From positions 1-45,628 of the forward strand of contig NZ_AODQ01000023.1 of NCBI RefSeq assembly GCF_000348925.1: 45,628 bases of DNA. Direction: 5' to 3'. The notes under the pieces are model-generated. The model worked only from the letters and a program-made list of their open reading frames with translations, was not told the origin of the DNA and did not search any database. The stretch is from Cesiribacter andamanensis AMV16 (GTDB lineage: Bacteria > Bacteroidota > Bacteroidia > Cytophagales > Cyclobacteriaceae). A program made the position numbers and the translations under genes. Positions within the stretch are counted from its first letter, which is position 1. Each line of letters begins with the position of its first letter. Below, piece after piece: positions 15,811 to 25,060 of this stretch.

Positions 15811-16254
15811 ATGGCATATTTCACCTCCGAATACGAATGCAAGCTGGATGCCAAGGGGCGCATGATGCTCCCTGCCCGCATTAAGTCCGCCCTGCCCGCC
15901 TCGGCAGGAGGGGAGCTGGTATTGCGGAGGGGCTTTGAGCCCTGCCTGGTGGTCTATCCCTATACCGAATACAAAAAGATCTTCTCTAAGATTGCTTCGC
16001 TCAATGAGTTCAACGAAGAGTTTCGTACCCTTCAGCGCAATTTCTTTCGGGGCAATGTGCAGGTAGAGCTGGATAATAGTGGCCGCCTGCTGATCCCGAA
16101 GCCCATGCTGCGCTATGCCGATCTGGACAAGGATGTGATGGTGGTGGGAATGGGCAATCGCTTTGAGCTTTGGAATCCGGAGAAATACGAGGAGTACCTG
16201 ATCCAGGATGGGGATGAGTTTAGTAAACTGGCCGAGAAATACCTCTCAGAATAA
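15811..16254 (+). CDS. mraZ: Transcriptional regulator MraZ
   Basis: A DNA-binding regulator of the division/cell-wall cluster, 147 aa, with two SpoVT-AbrB-type swapped-hairpin domains. The first (about 5-50) is EYECKLDAKGRMMLPARIKSAL and the second (about 80-125) is NVQVELDNSGRLLIPKPMLRYADL. Family members form ring-shaped oligomers and bind tandem repeats upstream of themselves, and three such repeats lie 35 bp upstream. It is the first gene of the dcw cluster, 6 bp before rsmH. Confidence 0.97.
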   Translation: MAYFTSEYECKLDAKGRMMLPARIKSALPASAGGELVLRRGFEPCLVVYPYTEYKKIFSKIASLNEFNEEFRTLQRNFFRGNVQVELDNSGRLLIPKPMLRYADLDKDVMVVGMGNRFELWNPEKYEEYLIQDGDEFSKLAEKYLSE

Positions 16255-16260
16255 GGTTCT

Positions 16261-17181
16261 ATGCACTATCACCAGCCGGTAATGCTTCGGGAATGCCTGG
16301 AAGGCCTGCAACTGCTGCCCCAGGCGCTGGATCCCAATGGAATCTACGTAGACCTGACCTTTGGTGGCGGGGGGCACAGCAAAGCCATACTGGAGCAGCT
16401 GGGCCCTGGGGGACGGCTTTTTGGCTTTGATCAGGACAAGGATGCGCAGGAGCAGGCCGCTCAGATAAACGATCCCCGTTTTTCATTTGTGGCGGCTAAT
16501 TTTCGCCACCTGCGCCGCTACCTGAAGCTGTATGGCGTACGGGCGGTAGATGGCATCCTGGCTGACCTGGGCATTTCCTCGCACCAGATCGATGAGCCGG
16601 AGCGCGGATTTTCTACCCGCTTTGATGCCGATCTGGACATGCGCATGAACAGGTCTAGTGAGCTGACGGCCAGCGAGATAGTAAATACATATCCGGAGCG
16701 TGAGTTACATCGCATTCTGGGCATGTACGGAGAAATTAAGAATGCCAAATCGCTGGCGGCTGCCCTGGTAGCCCGGCGCATTGGCGGGCCTATTCATACG
16801 GTCAATGAGTTAAAGGAAGTGCTGAACCGCTTTGCGCCCAGGGGGAAGGAATTCAAGTACCAGGCGCAGGTATTTCAGGCACTGAGAATTGTAGTGAACG
16901 ACGAGCTTACGGCACTGGAGGAGATGTTACAGCAGGCGGCGGATGTGCTAAAGCCCGGAGGAAGACTGGTGGTGATGAGTTACCATTCGCTGGAAGACCG
17001 GCCGGTAAAACATTTCATGGCCAAGGGTAAATTCTCCGGCGAAGCCGAAAAAGACCTCTATGGCAACCTGCAGCGTCCGCTGGAGCCCGTAACCCGCAAG
17101 CCTGTTGAGGCTTCGGCCGATGAAATAACGCAAAATAACCGGGCCCGCAGCGCCCGCTTACGCATTGCCGAAAAATTGTAA
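16261..17181 (+). CDS. rsmH: 16S rRNA (cytosine1402-N4)-methyltransferase
   Basis: Methylates N4 of C1402 in the ribosomal decoding centre using SAM. 306 aa, normal length. The SAM loop is YVDLTFGGGGHSKAIL (about residues 22-37), followed by FGFDQDKDAQ. ILADLGISSHQID is the family signature and SYHSLEDRPVKHFM the C-terminal one. The usual second gene of dcw clusters. Confidence 0.97.
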   Translation: MHYHQPVMLRECLEGLQLLPQALDPNGIYVDLTFGGGGHSKAILEQLGPGGRLFGFDQDKDAQEQAAQINDPRFSFVAANFRHLRRYLKLYGVRAVDGILADLGISSHQIDEPERGFSTRFDADLDMRMNRSSELTASEIVNTYPERELHRILGMYGEIKNAKSLAAALVARRIGGPIHTVNELKEVLNRFAPRGKEFKYQAQVFQALRIVVNDELTALEEMLQQAADVLKPGGRLVVMSYHSLEDRPVKHFMAKGKFSGEAEKDLYGNLQRPLEPVTRKPVEASADEITQNNRARSARLRIAEKL

Positions 17182-17193
17182 GGGAGAAGGGGT

Positions 17194-17571
17194 ATGGCCA
17201 TTAACAAACCAAAAGTAAAAAAGCCTAAAAAGAAAGCAGCCGGCAAAAGCCTGTTTGCCCGGCTGGAAACCGCTTTTCGCATGCAGCACCTCTTTGATGA
17301 GGGGGTGCCGGTGCGCTATTTGCCTTTTGGCCTGTTTCTGATGGTTATTCTGCTAACCTACATTGGCAACAACCACTACGCCGAGCGCATGCACCGCAAG
17401 ATCCAGAAGCTGGAAAGCGAAGTTGAAGACCTGCGGGCCGATTATACCACCCTTAAGGCCGACTATATGTTTTCCAGCAAACAGTCCGAAGTAGCCCGTA
17501 AGGTACAGCCCCTGGGCCTGATCGAAAGCCAGCAACCCCCTGTAAAAATCCTGCTCCATGATAAAGATTAA
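17194..17571 (+). CDS. ftsL: FtsL-like divisome protein
   Basis: A 125-residue bitopic protein. It has a very basic cytoplasmic N-terminus (KPKVKKPKKKAAGK), one membrane helix (about 49-64, FGLFLMVILLTYIG) and a periplasmic coiled coil (KIQKLESEVEDLRADYTTLKADYMF). Sequence identity is low in this family; the call rests on this architecture and the position between rsmH and ftsI. FtsL joins FtsQ and a DivIC-like partner to activate FtsWI at the septum. The 3' end overlaps ftsI by 14 bp. Confidence 0.82.
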   Translation: MAINKPKVKKPKKKAAGKSLFARLETAFRMQHLFDEGVPVRYLPFGLFLMVILLTYIGNNHYAERMHRKIQKLESEVEDLRADYTTLKADYMFSSKQSEVARKVQPLGLIESQQPPVKILLHDKD

Positions 17572-19651
17572 GCAATCCATACTCCTGCGGGTACGAATTG
17601 CTTTCTTGTTTGTATTCCTCTTCGGAGGGGCCATCGTATACCGCATCTTTGACCTGCAAATGGTGCAGGGGCCCAAGTGGCAGAAAATGGCCGAGGCCAC
17701 CAGCCTGCAGTTTCGGACCATTAAGGCCACCCGAGGCAACATCTATTCTGATAATGGAAGCCTGCTGGCTACCTCGCTGCCCTTTTACCGGGTGTGCATG
17801 GATCCCACCATCATGAAAGACGAGGTCTATCGCCAGGGGATTGATTCGCTGGCGCTGGAGCTTTCGCGCTTTTTTGGGGATAGGTCAAAGGCCGAGTACA
17901 AGCAAAAGATCAATGATGCCCGCCAGGCCAAGCGCAAATACCTGATCCTGAACCGGCTGCAGATCGGCTATCAGGATAAGAAAAGAATGGAATCCTGGCC
18001 CATTTTCCGGGAGGGCCGCTTCAGGGGAGGGGTGATCTTTGAGAAGGTAGAAAAACGCTTTAAGCCCTTCTCCAACCTGGCCAACCGCACCATTGGCTAC
18101 ATCAATGAAAGCGAATCGGGCGCCGGGCTGGAATTCAGCTTTAACGACAACCTCAGGGGCAAGCATGGCGAAGCCCTTTTTCGGCGTGTAGCCGGCGGAA
18201 GCTGGCAGCAGGTGTTTGGCGATACCGAAAAACGGCCCGAAGAGGGCTATGACATTGTTACTACCCTGGATGTGAACATACAGGACGTAAGCGAATCCTC
18301 ACTGCTGCGCCACCTGCAGCACCACAATGCCGACCGGGGCTGTGTGGTGGTGATGGAAGTAGCCACCGGCCACATCAAGGCCATGGCCAACCTGAGCCGC
18401 ACCTCCTCGGGCTATTATGCCGAATCCTACAACCTGGCCGTAGGGCAGCAGGGCCTGCGGGAGCCCGGCTCTACCTTTAAGCTGGCCTCCATGATCGCCC
18501 TCTTTGAGGACAGCAACCTGAAGCTGGCCGATACCATCGATACCGGCAACGGGCAGCACCGCTTTTACAACAACTGGATCCGGGATCATAAGCCCGGCGG
18601 TTATGGCAAAATTACGGTACAGGAAGCCTTTGAAAAATCATCCAACATTGCCGTGGCCCGCATGGTGGATACCCATTTTGGCCTGAAGCCCGACAAGTTC
18701 ATGGACTACATCCGTAAGTTTGGCCTGGCCGACCCCCTGGGTTTTCAGCTAAAAGGGGAGGGGTTACCCAACTTTCCGCCCCGCCAGAAGTGGAGCGGCA
18801 TTACCCTGCCCTGGATGGCCTACGGCTATGGCTTTGAGATCACCCCCCTGCAAACCCTGGCCTTTTACAATGCCGTAGCCAATGGAGGCAAGCTTATGCG
18901 CCCCATGCTGGTATCGGCCATTCGCCGGGCCGACCGGGTAGAGCAGGAGTTTGCCCCCGAGGTGCTGGAGCAGAAAATATGCTCTACCCAAACGCTGGAA
19001 AGTGTGCGCCGCATGCTGGAAGGGGTGGTAGAGCGGGGCACGGCTACCAACATTAAAAATGCACATTATGCCATTGCCGGCAAAACCGGTACGGCCCAAA
19101 CGCTGGTAGAGGGCCGCTATGTAAAAAAATACTATACCTCCTTTGCCGGGTATTTTCCGGCCGACCGGCCCAAGTACAGCGCCATTGTGGTGATTGATAA
19201 TCCCAAAGGCTACAGCCAGTATGGCAGCGATGTGGCCGCACCTGTTTTTAAGGAAATTGCTGATAAGATCTATGCCCGGGACCTGGAAATGCACCCCCCC
19301 TATGCGGCGCCGGTAGCGGAGAAAAAAGGAGATTTTCCGGTAGTGCAGGCAGGCTATATGCCTGAGCTTTACGAAATTTGCAAGCTGCTGGGTGTAAAGC
19401 AGCGCACCCCCATCGCCGAAGACTGGGTGAAAGCCCAGGTAGATAGTGCATCCATTGACTGGACCCCCCGGGCCTCTACCGTAGGCCGGGTGCCCGATGT
19501 GCGGGGCATGACCCTGCGGGATGCGCTTTACCTGCTGGAGAATAAGGGGCTGAAGGTGCAGTATACCGGTAGGGGCCGGGTACAGCAGCAGTCGCAACTG
19601 CCCGGAGACCGGGCCATTAAAGGCAGTTATATAAATCTAAAACTTGGATAA
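17558..19651 (+). CDS. ftsI: Septal penicillin-binding protein FtsI with PASTA domain
   Basis: Septal peptidoglycan transpeptidase, 697 aa. One N-terminal membrane helix (about 10-28, FLFVFLFGGAIVYRI) is followed by a PBP dimerisation domain, with RGNIYSDNGSLLA near residue 60. The transpeptidase domain has STFK at 305-308, SSN at 361-363 and KTGT at 509-512, all intact. A single PASTA domain closes the protein (about 640-697, VPDVRGMTLRDALYLLENKGLKV), as in SpoVD-type enzymes and many Bacteroidota FtsI. The murE start overlaps its stop by 1 bp. Confidence 0.96.
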   Translation: MIKIKQSILLRVRIAFLFVFLFGGAIVYRIFDLQMVQGPKWQKMAEATSLQFRTIKATRGNIYSDNGSLLATSLPFYRVCMDPTIMKDEVYRQGIDSLALELSRFFGDRSKAEYKQKINDARQAKRKYLILNRLQIGYQDKKRMESWPIFREGRFRGGVIFEKVEKRFKPFSNLANRTIGYINESESGAGLEFSFNDNLRGKHGEALFRRVAGGSWQQVFGDTEKRPEEGYDIVTTLDVNIQDVSESSLLRHLQHHNADRGCVVVMEVATGHIKAMANLSRTSSGYYAESYNLAVGQQGLREPGSTFKLASMIALFEDSNLKLADTIDTGNGQHRFYNNWIRDHKPGGYGKITVQEAFEKSSNIAVARMVDTHFGLKPDKFMDYIRKFGLADPLGFQLKGEGLPNFPPRQKWSGITLPWMAYGYGFEITPLQTLAFYNAVANGGKLMRPMLVSAIRRADRVEQEFAPEVLEQKICSTQTLESVRRMLEGVVERGTATNIKNAHYAIAGKTGTAQTLVEGRYVKKYYTSFAGYFPADRPKYSAIVVIDNPKGYSQYGSDVAAPVFKEIADKIYARDLEMHPPYAAPVAEKKGDFPVVQAGYMPELYEICKLLGVKQRTPIAEDWVKAQVDSASIDWTPRASTVGRVPDVRGMTLRDALYLLENKGLKVQYTGRGRVQQQSQLPGDRAIKGSYINLKLG

Positions 19652-21114
19652 TGCCGGTTTTACAAGACATTCTCTACAAGATTCGCCTGCTGGCTGTAAG
19701 CGGCCCTACCGATATTGCGGTTGTTGACATTGCTTTTGATTCGCGCCAGGTAAGCCCGGGCAGCATGTTTGTGGCCATACGGGGCACCCAGAGCGATGGG
19801 CATGCCTTCATTGCGCAGGCCATAGAAAAGGGGGCAGCCGTAATCATGGCCGAAACCCTGCCCACCCAGCAGGCCGAAGGGGTTACCTGGCTGCAGGTGG
19901 CTGACACGGCCGCGGCCCTAGGCATAGCAGCGGCCAATTTCTGGGGCAACCCCTCTGAGAAGCTCAAGATTGTAGCCGTAACCGGCACCAATGGCAAAAC
20001 CACAACGGCTACGCTGCTCTATAAACTCTTTCGGGCACTGGGCTATTCGTCCGGATTGCTCTCTACAGTGCGCAACCTTATCAACGATAAGGAGATTACC
20101 GCCACCCATACCACGCCCGATGCCCTGCAGCTGCAGCGGCTGCTGGCCAAAATGGTGGCCGAGGGCTGTACCCACTGCTTTATGGAGGCTTCCTCCCATG
20201 CCATTGTGCAGCACCGCCTGGCAGGCATGAAGCTAACGGGCGCCATTTTCTCCAACATCACCCACGATCACCTGGACTATCACCTGACCTTTGAGGCCTA
20301 CATTGCCGCCAAAAAGGGCCTGTTTGATATGCTGCCCAAAGAAGCCTGGGCACTTACCAACCTGGACGATAAGCGGGGCATGGTGATGCTGCAAAATACC
20401 AAAGCCAGCAAATATACCTATGCCCTGAAAAAGCCGGCCGACTACAAGGCCCGCCTCATCAGCAACACCCTGCAGGGGCTGGAGCTGGATGTGGATGGCA
20501 AAATTGTCTGGTTTAAGTTGATTGGCGATTTTAACGCCTACAACCTGCTGTCGGTCTATGGCGCCGCCATGCTGCTGGGCGAGGAGCAGGATGAGGTGCT
20601 GATGCAGCTGAGCAATATCTCCACTGCCCCCGGTCGCTTTGAGCAGGTAGCCCAGGGCTCCGATGTGGTGGCGGTGGTAGACTATGCCCATACGCCCGAT
20701 GCCCTTGAAAATGTGCTGCAGACCATTGCCAACTTCCGGACCGGCAGCGAAAAAGTGATAACCGTAGTAGGCTGCGGTGGCAACCGGGACAAGGCCAAGC
20801 GCCCCCTGATGGCCGAGATTGCCGCCAGCCTCAGCGACCGGGTGATCCTTACCTCCGATAACCCCCGCAATGAAGAGCCGGCCCAGATCATCGCCGATAT
20901 GCAGGCGGGCCTTAGTGCCAGCAATACGCGTAAGGTGATTTCAATCCTGGATCGCCGGGAGGCCATTCGCACCGCCTGCATGATGGCCGAGCCGGGTGAT
21001 ATCATTCTGGTGGCGGGCAAGGGACATGAAACCTATCAGGAAATTGCGGGAGTGAAACACCCCTTCGACGACAGGGAGGTGCTGGCGCAATTTGTGCAGG
21101 AGCTGCGACCCTGA
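19651..21114 (+). CDS. murE: UDP-MurNAc-tripeptide synthetase (meso-DAP adding)
   Basis: Adds the third residue to UDP-MurNAc-L-Ala-D-Glu with ATP. 487 aa, three-domain Mur ligase. The P-loop GTNGKTT is at 112-118, followed by HTTPDALQLQ; the central carbamoyl-lysine region is ITHDHLDYHLTF. The substrate-selecting motif DNPR (403-406) indicates meso-diaminopimelate rather than lysine (EC 6.3.2.13). The sequence ends GKGHETYQEI...HPFDDREV as expected. An 83-bp gap follows before mraY. Confidence 0.97.
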   Translation: MPVLQDILYKIRLLAVSGPTDIAVVDIAFDSRQVSPGSMFVAIRGTQSDGHAFIAQAIEKGAAVIMAETLPTQQAEGVTWLQVADTAAALGIAAANFWGNPSEKLKIVAVTGTNGKTTTATLLYKLFRALGYSSGLLSTVRNLINDKEITATHTTPDALQLQRLLAKMVAEGCTHCFMEASSHAIVQHRLAGMKLTGAIFSNITHDHLDYHLTFEAYIAAKKGLFDMLPKEAWALTNLDDKRGMVMLQNTKASKYTYALKKPADYKARLISNTLQGLELDVDGKIVWFKLIGDFNAYNLLSVYGAAMLLGEEQDEVLMQLSNISTAPGRFEQVAQGSDVVAVVDYAHTPDALENVLQTIANFRTGSEKVITVVGCGGNRDKAKRPLMAEIAASLSDRVILTSDNPRNEEPAQIIADMQAGLSASNTRKVISILDRREAIRTACMMAEPGDIILVAGKGHETYQEIAGVKHPFDDREVLAQFVQELRP

Positions 21115-21197
21115 AAACTTAGCCCTGATTTGCAGTGATTCCATCTGAAAAAAATATAATTTACAGCCAGCCATTCCTTTAACCCCATCAGCCCCCG

Positions 21198-22433
21198 ATG
21201 CTGTACTATATCTTTGATTTTCTAGAACGAGAATATGATTTCCTAGGTGCGCAGGTGTTTCAGTACATTTCGTTCCGGGCCGGCAGTGCCGCCTTCCTGT
21301 CGCTGATCATCAGCCTGCTGATCGGAAAAAAGATCATCCGCTACCTGCAAAAGCGCCAGATTGGCGAGATTGTCCGCAACCTGGGCCTTCAGGGGCAGAT
21401 CGAAAAAAAGGGAACCCCTACCATGGGGGGCATTATCATTATAGCCGCCATTGTAATCCCCACCCTGCTGTTTGCCCAGCTCGATAATATTTATGTGATC
21501 CTGATGCTGGTAGCCACCCTCTGGCTGGGCTTTATCGGCTTTATGGACGATTACATCAAGGTATTCCGTAAGAACAAGGAGGGCCTGGCGGGCCGCTTCA
21601 AGATTGTAGGGCAGGTAGGTCTGGGCCTGATTGTGGGCCTTACGCTCTACTTTCACAACGACGTGGTAGTGCGCCAGTTTCTGGTAGGCGACCGGCTGGA
21701 GATTGAAGTGGACGAGGAACTGGCCGAACCCATTACCGAGCTTACCCCTTATCAGGATGTGAAAAGCACCTCTGCCACCATCCCCTTTGTGAAGCAAAAC
21801 GAATTTGACTACGCCAACCTGCTGCCCCAGGGCCTGCGCGACTATACCTGGGTGGTGTATGTGCTGGTGGTGATCTTTATTGTAACGGCGGTATCCAATG
21901 GCGCCAACATTACCGATGGTATCGATGGGCTGGCAGCCGGGGTCTCGGCCATTATCGGGCTTACCCTGGCTATTTTTGCCTATGTATCCGGCAACGTTAT
22001 CTTTTCCGACTACCTCAACATCATGTACATCCCCAATACGGGTGAGCTGGTGGTGTTCTGCTCGGCCTTTGTGGGGGCCTGCATTGGCTTTTTGTGGTTC
22101 AATGCCTATCCGGCTCAGGTATTCATGGGTGATACCGGCAGCCTTTCGCTGGGCGGCATCATTGCCGTACTGGCCTTCTCGCTGCGCAAGGAATGGCTCA
22201 TTCCGGTACTCTGCGGCATTTTCCTGATCGAAAACCTGTCGGTCATGTTGCAGGTGAGCTATTTTAAATACACCAAAAAGAAATACGGCGAGGGGCGGCG
22301 CATCTTTAAGATGTCGCCCCTGCACCACCATTACCAGAAGATGGACTACCACGAAAGCAAGATCGTAACCCGCTTCTGGATTGTGGGCATTCTGCTGGCC
22401 ATCATTACCCTGGCAACCCTTAAACTGCGCTAG
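21198..22433 (+). CDS. mraY: Phospho-N-acetylmuramoyl-pentapeptide transferase
   Basis: Transfers phospho-MurNAc-pentapeptide to undecaprenyl phosphate, making lipid I at the inner membrane. About ten membrane helices. Signatures are [54 protein letters not shown] and the histidine-rich [15 protein letters not shown] loop. At 411 aa it is about 50 longer than the E. coli enzyme. The extra piece is an acidic extramembrane segment at about 158-212 ([19 protein letters not shown]...), a size typical of Bacteroidota MraY. murD starts 3 bp after its stop. Confidence 0.97.
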   Translation: MLYYIFDFLEREYDFLGAQVFQYISFRAGSAAFLSLIISLLIGKKIIRYLQKRQIGEIVRNLGLQGQIEKKGTPTMGGIIIIAAIVIPTLLFAQLDNIYVILMLVATLWLGFIGFMDDYIKVFRKNKEGLAGRFKIVGQVGLGLIVGLTLYFHNDVVVRQFLVGDRLEIEVDEELAEPITELTPYQDVKSTSATIPFVKQNEFDYANLLPQGLRDYTWVVYVLVVIFIVTAVSNGANITDGIDGLAAGVSAIIGLTLAIFAYVSGNVIFSDYLNIMYIPNTGELVVFCSAFVGACIGFLWFNAYPAQVFMGDTGSLSLGGIIAVLAFSLRKEWLIPVLCGIFLIENLSVMLQVSYFKYTKKKYGEGRRIFKMSPLHHHYQKMDYHESKIVTRFWIVGILLAIITLATLKLR

Positions 22434-22436
22434 GCT

Positions 22437-23798
22437 ATGGGCAAACGGGAACAGGTGGTGGTTTTGGGCGGTGGCGAAAGCGGCACCGGAGCTGCGCTGC
22501 TGGCAGCCCGTATGGGCTGGGCTGTTTTTCTGTCGGATAAGGGGAAACTGGGCGATGCCTACCGGCAACAGCTGGTGGAAAAGGGGATTCCCTTTGAGGA
22601 GGAGGGGCACCATAGCGAAGACTTGATTCTGCAGGCGGCCCTGGTGATCAAAAGCCCGGGAATTCCTGACACAGCCCCGCTGGTACAGCAGCTGCGTCAA
22701 AGGGGGGTACCCGTGATCGATGAGCTTTCCTTTGCCCTGCGGCATACCGCTGCAAAGGTGCTGGCCATTACCGGCACCAACGGCAAAACCACCACTACCC
22801 TCTTGCTCTATCACCTGCTCAAAGAAGGGGGGCTGAACGTAGGCCTGGGCGGCAATGTGGGCCGCAGCCTGGCCGCCCAGCTGGCTGAGGGTGAACAGTT
22901 CGACTGGCTGGTACTGGAGGTGAGCTCCTATCAGCTGGATGGTATGCCGGGCTTTGCACCCCATACGGGTATCCTCACCAACATTACGCCCGACCATCTG
23001 GACCGCTACGACTACAAATTTGAAAACTACATCGCCTCCAAAATGCAGCTGGTGCAGCACATGGGCCAGGAGGAGGCGTTTATCTACTATGCCGAAGATC
23101 CGGTGATCCGCCAGGCACTGGAGGGGAGAGGCGTAAAGGCGCAGCTGCTTCCTGTAGCGGCAGCCGGACGGCCCGAGGCGGCGGCGATGCTGGAGGCTGA
23201 GTGGATCCGCATCAAGGGACCTGTACGGGATACCCTTTTCCTGTATGCCGATATGGTACTGCAGGGAAAACACAATTACATCAATACCGCCTGTGCGGTG
23301 CTGGCGGCGTACAGGGCAGGGGTATCGGAACAAGCCATCAGCCGGGGGCTGCGCAGCTTCCAGAATGCACCGCACCGTCTGGAGCCGATCGCTGAAATAA
23401 AAGGGGTGGCCTGGATCAACGATTCCAAAGCCACCAATGTGGATTCGGCCTGGTATGCGCTGGATGCCATGCAGCGGCCCATTGTCTGGATAGCAGGGGG
23501 TACCGATAAAGGAAATGACTACAGCCAGCTCCTGCCCCTGGTGCAGGAGCGGGTAAAAGCACTGGTGTGCCTGGGGGTAGATACTAGCAAGCTGCAGCAG
23601 GCTTTTGAGGGGGTGGTACCGATGCTGTTCCAAACGGGGAGCATGGAAGAAGCGGTGCAGGCGGCCGCCGCCGCTGCCCAGGCAGGTGATGTGGTACTGT
23701 TGTCGCCGGCCTGTGCCAGTTTTGATCTTTTTCGAAACTACATCGACAGGGGCGATCAGTTTCGCAGGCAGGTAATGGGGTTATACAACGAGCAGTAA
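22437..23798 (+). CDS. murD: UDP-MurNAc-L-alanine--D-glutamate ligase
   Basis: Adds D-Glu to UDP-MurNAc-L-Ala (EC 6.3.2.9). 453 aa. The N-terminal UDP-binding Rossmann loop is VVLGGGESGTGAA, the P-loop TGTNGKTTT is at 112-120, VLEVSSYQLD and NITPDHLDRYD lie in the central domain, and WINDSKATNVDS in the C-terminal domain. Full length and intact. 15 bp before ftsW. Confidence 0.97.
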   Translation: MGKREQVVVLGGGESGTGAALLAARMGWAVFLSDKGKLGDAYRQQLVEKGIPFEEEGHHSEDLILQAALVIKSPGIPDTAPLVQQLRQRGVPVIDELSFALRHTAAKVLAITGTNGKTTTTLLLYHLLKEGGLNVGLGGNVGRSLAAQLAEGEQFDWLVLEVSSYQLDGMPGFAPHTGILTNITPDHLDRYDYKFENYIASKMQLVQHMGQEEAFIYYAEDPVIRQALEGRGVKAQLLPVAAAGRPEAAAMLEAEWIRIKGPVRDTLFLYADMVLQGKHNYINTACAVLAAYRAGVSEQAISRGLRSFQNAPHRLEPIAEIKGVAWINDSKATNVDSAWYALDAMQRPIVWIAGGTDKGNDYSQLLPLVQERVKALVCLGVDTSKLQQAFEGVVPMLFQTGSMEEAVQAAAAAAQAGDVVLLSPACASFDLFRNYIDRGDQFRRQVMGLYNEQ

Positions 23799-23813
23799 TA
23801 AGGAGGAGGGCAT

Positions 23814-24976
23814 ATGACGATGGAAAGCATAAAACTGTGGATGCAGCGCAACCTGATGGGCGATCCGGTGATCTGGATGGTGGTGTTTGGCCTGTCGGTG
23901 ATCAGTATACTGGTCGTATACAGCGCTACGGGCTCGCTGGCCTATAAGCGGGATGTGGAGGTAGAGCAATACCTCATCAACCACTCGCTGCTTATGATCC
24001 TGAGCCTTGGCGCCATGTGGCTCGCTCATAAGGTAGACTACCGCTACTACAGCCGCTTGTCCCGGGTGGCCATGCTGCTCCCATCCCGCTGCTGCTGTAC
24101 GCCTATTTCTTTGGCTCCAACATCAACGAGGCCAGCCGCTGGATCGAGATCCCCCTGATCAACAAGACCTTTCAGCCCTCCGACCTTGCCAAGCTGGCCC
24201 TTATTGCCAACCTGGCGGCCATGCTCAGCAAGCGGCAGATGAACATCGATGATTTTAAGAAATCCTTCTTTCCCATGATCCTGTGGGTAGGGGTGATCTG
24301 CGGGCTTATTGCCCTCTCCAACTTCTCCACAGCCGTGCTGCTGCTGGTTACCTGCCTGCTGCTGATGTTTGTAGGCCGGGTACCGCTTAAGTATATTTTT
24401 CTGCTGGTCTTTGTGGGGGTGTTGCTGGGCGGAACAGCCCTGGCTCTGGGCCAGCGCCTGGGTACGGTAATCAGCCGGGTAGAGGATTATATGGATCCCG
24501 ACCAGCTCTCCTATCAGGCTGAGCAGTCGTTTATAGCCGTCTCCACAGGGGGCATTGCCGGCAAGGGACCGGGCAATAGCGAGCGCAAAAATCTGCTGCC
24601 GCACCCCTATTCCGACTTTATTTACGCCATTATCATAGAAGAATACGGCCTTTTCGGGGGCATCACCGTCCTGTTTCTGTACCTGGCGCTACTCTACCGG
24701 GGCATGCGGCTGGTCTCCCAAAGCGAGCGGGCCTTTGGAGGGCTCCTCTCAGCCGGGCTGGCCTTTGCGCTGGTGCTGCAAGCCTTTGTGAACATGGGGG
24801 TATCGGTGGGCCTTCTGCCCGTAACCGGTCAGCCGCTGCCCATGATCAGCATGGGGGGTACCTCGCTCTTGTTCAACGGATTGGCGCTGGGCATCATCCT
24901 GAGTGTAAGCCGGGGCAGAAGCGAGGCTCAGATCGAAGAGCCCAAAGAGGTGGGGAATTATGCCAAATCAGCCTAA
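23814..24976 (+). CDS. ftsW: Lipid II polymerase FtsW, interrupted by a frameshift near 24080
   Basis: SEDS-family septal glycosyltransferase that works with FtsI. The first frame (23814-24082) encodes the N-terminus through SRLSRVAMLL. The rest continues in the next frame from 24083 (IPLLLYAYFFGSNINEASRWIEIP) to 24976. It includes FQPSDLAKLALI, EYGLFGG and LLPVTGQPLPMISMGGTSLLFN, so everything needed is present. One base is missing at the CTCCCATCCC site; a C run of four instead of three restores a normal protein of about 388 aa. Restart at ATG 24221 would lose the first helices. A good Shine-Dalgarno-like GGAGGAGGG precedes the ATG. Confidence 0.9.
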
Positions 24977-25060
24977 GGGGAATGTGGATAAATAATTTAA
25001 GTGCAGATTTCCTGAAAACAGGCAAATAGCTGTACATTAATAGGTAAAATTTGTTACGCT
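24977..25060 (+). promoter_or_regulatory. ftsW-murG gap with a DnaA-box-like 9-mer
   Basis: An AT-rich 84-bp spacer. It contains TGTGGATAA at 24983-24991, identical to the 9-mers at 15491 and 15766. An AT-rich stretch around 25040-25055 could hold a promoter, but no exact TAnnTTTG box is present. Confidence 0.35.

Noticed and set aside
21243-23633. A 796-codon open frame on the minus strand
   Set aside because: It lies antisense to mraY and murD, has low-complexity His/Gly/Gln-rich content and no family match by eye. GC-rich codon bias of the real genes keeps it open.
24070-24100. Programmed -1 frameshifting in ftsW
   Set aside because: No proper slippery heptamer in the zero frame and no obvious downstream structure. 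A missing C is simpler.
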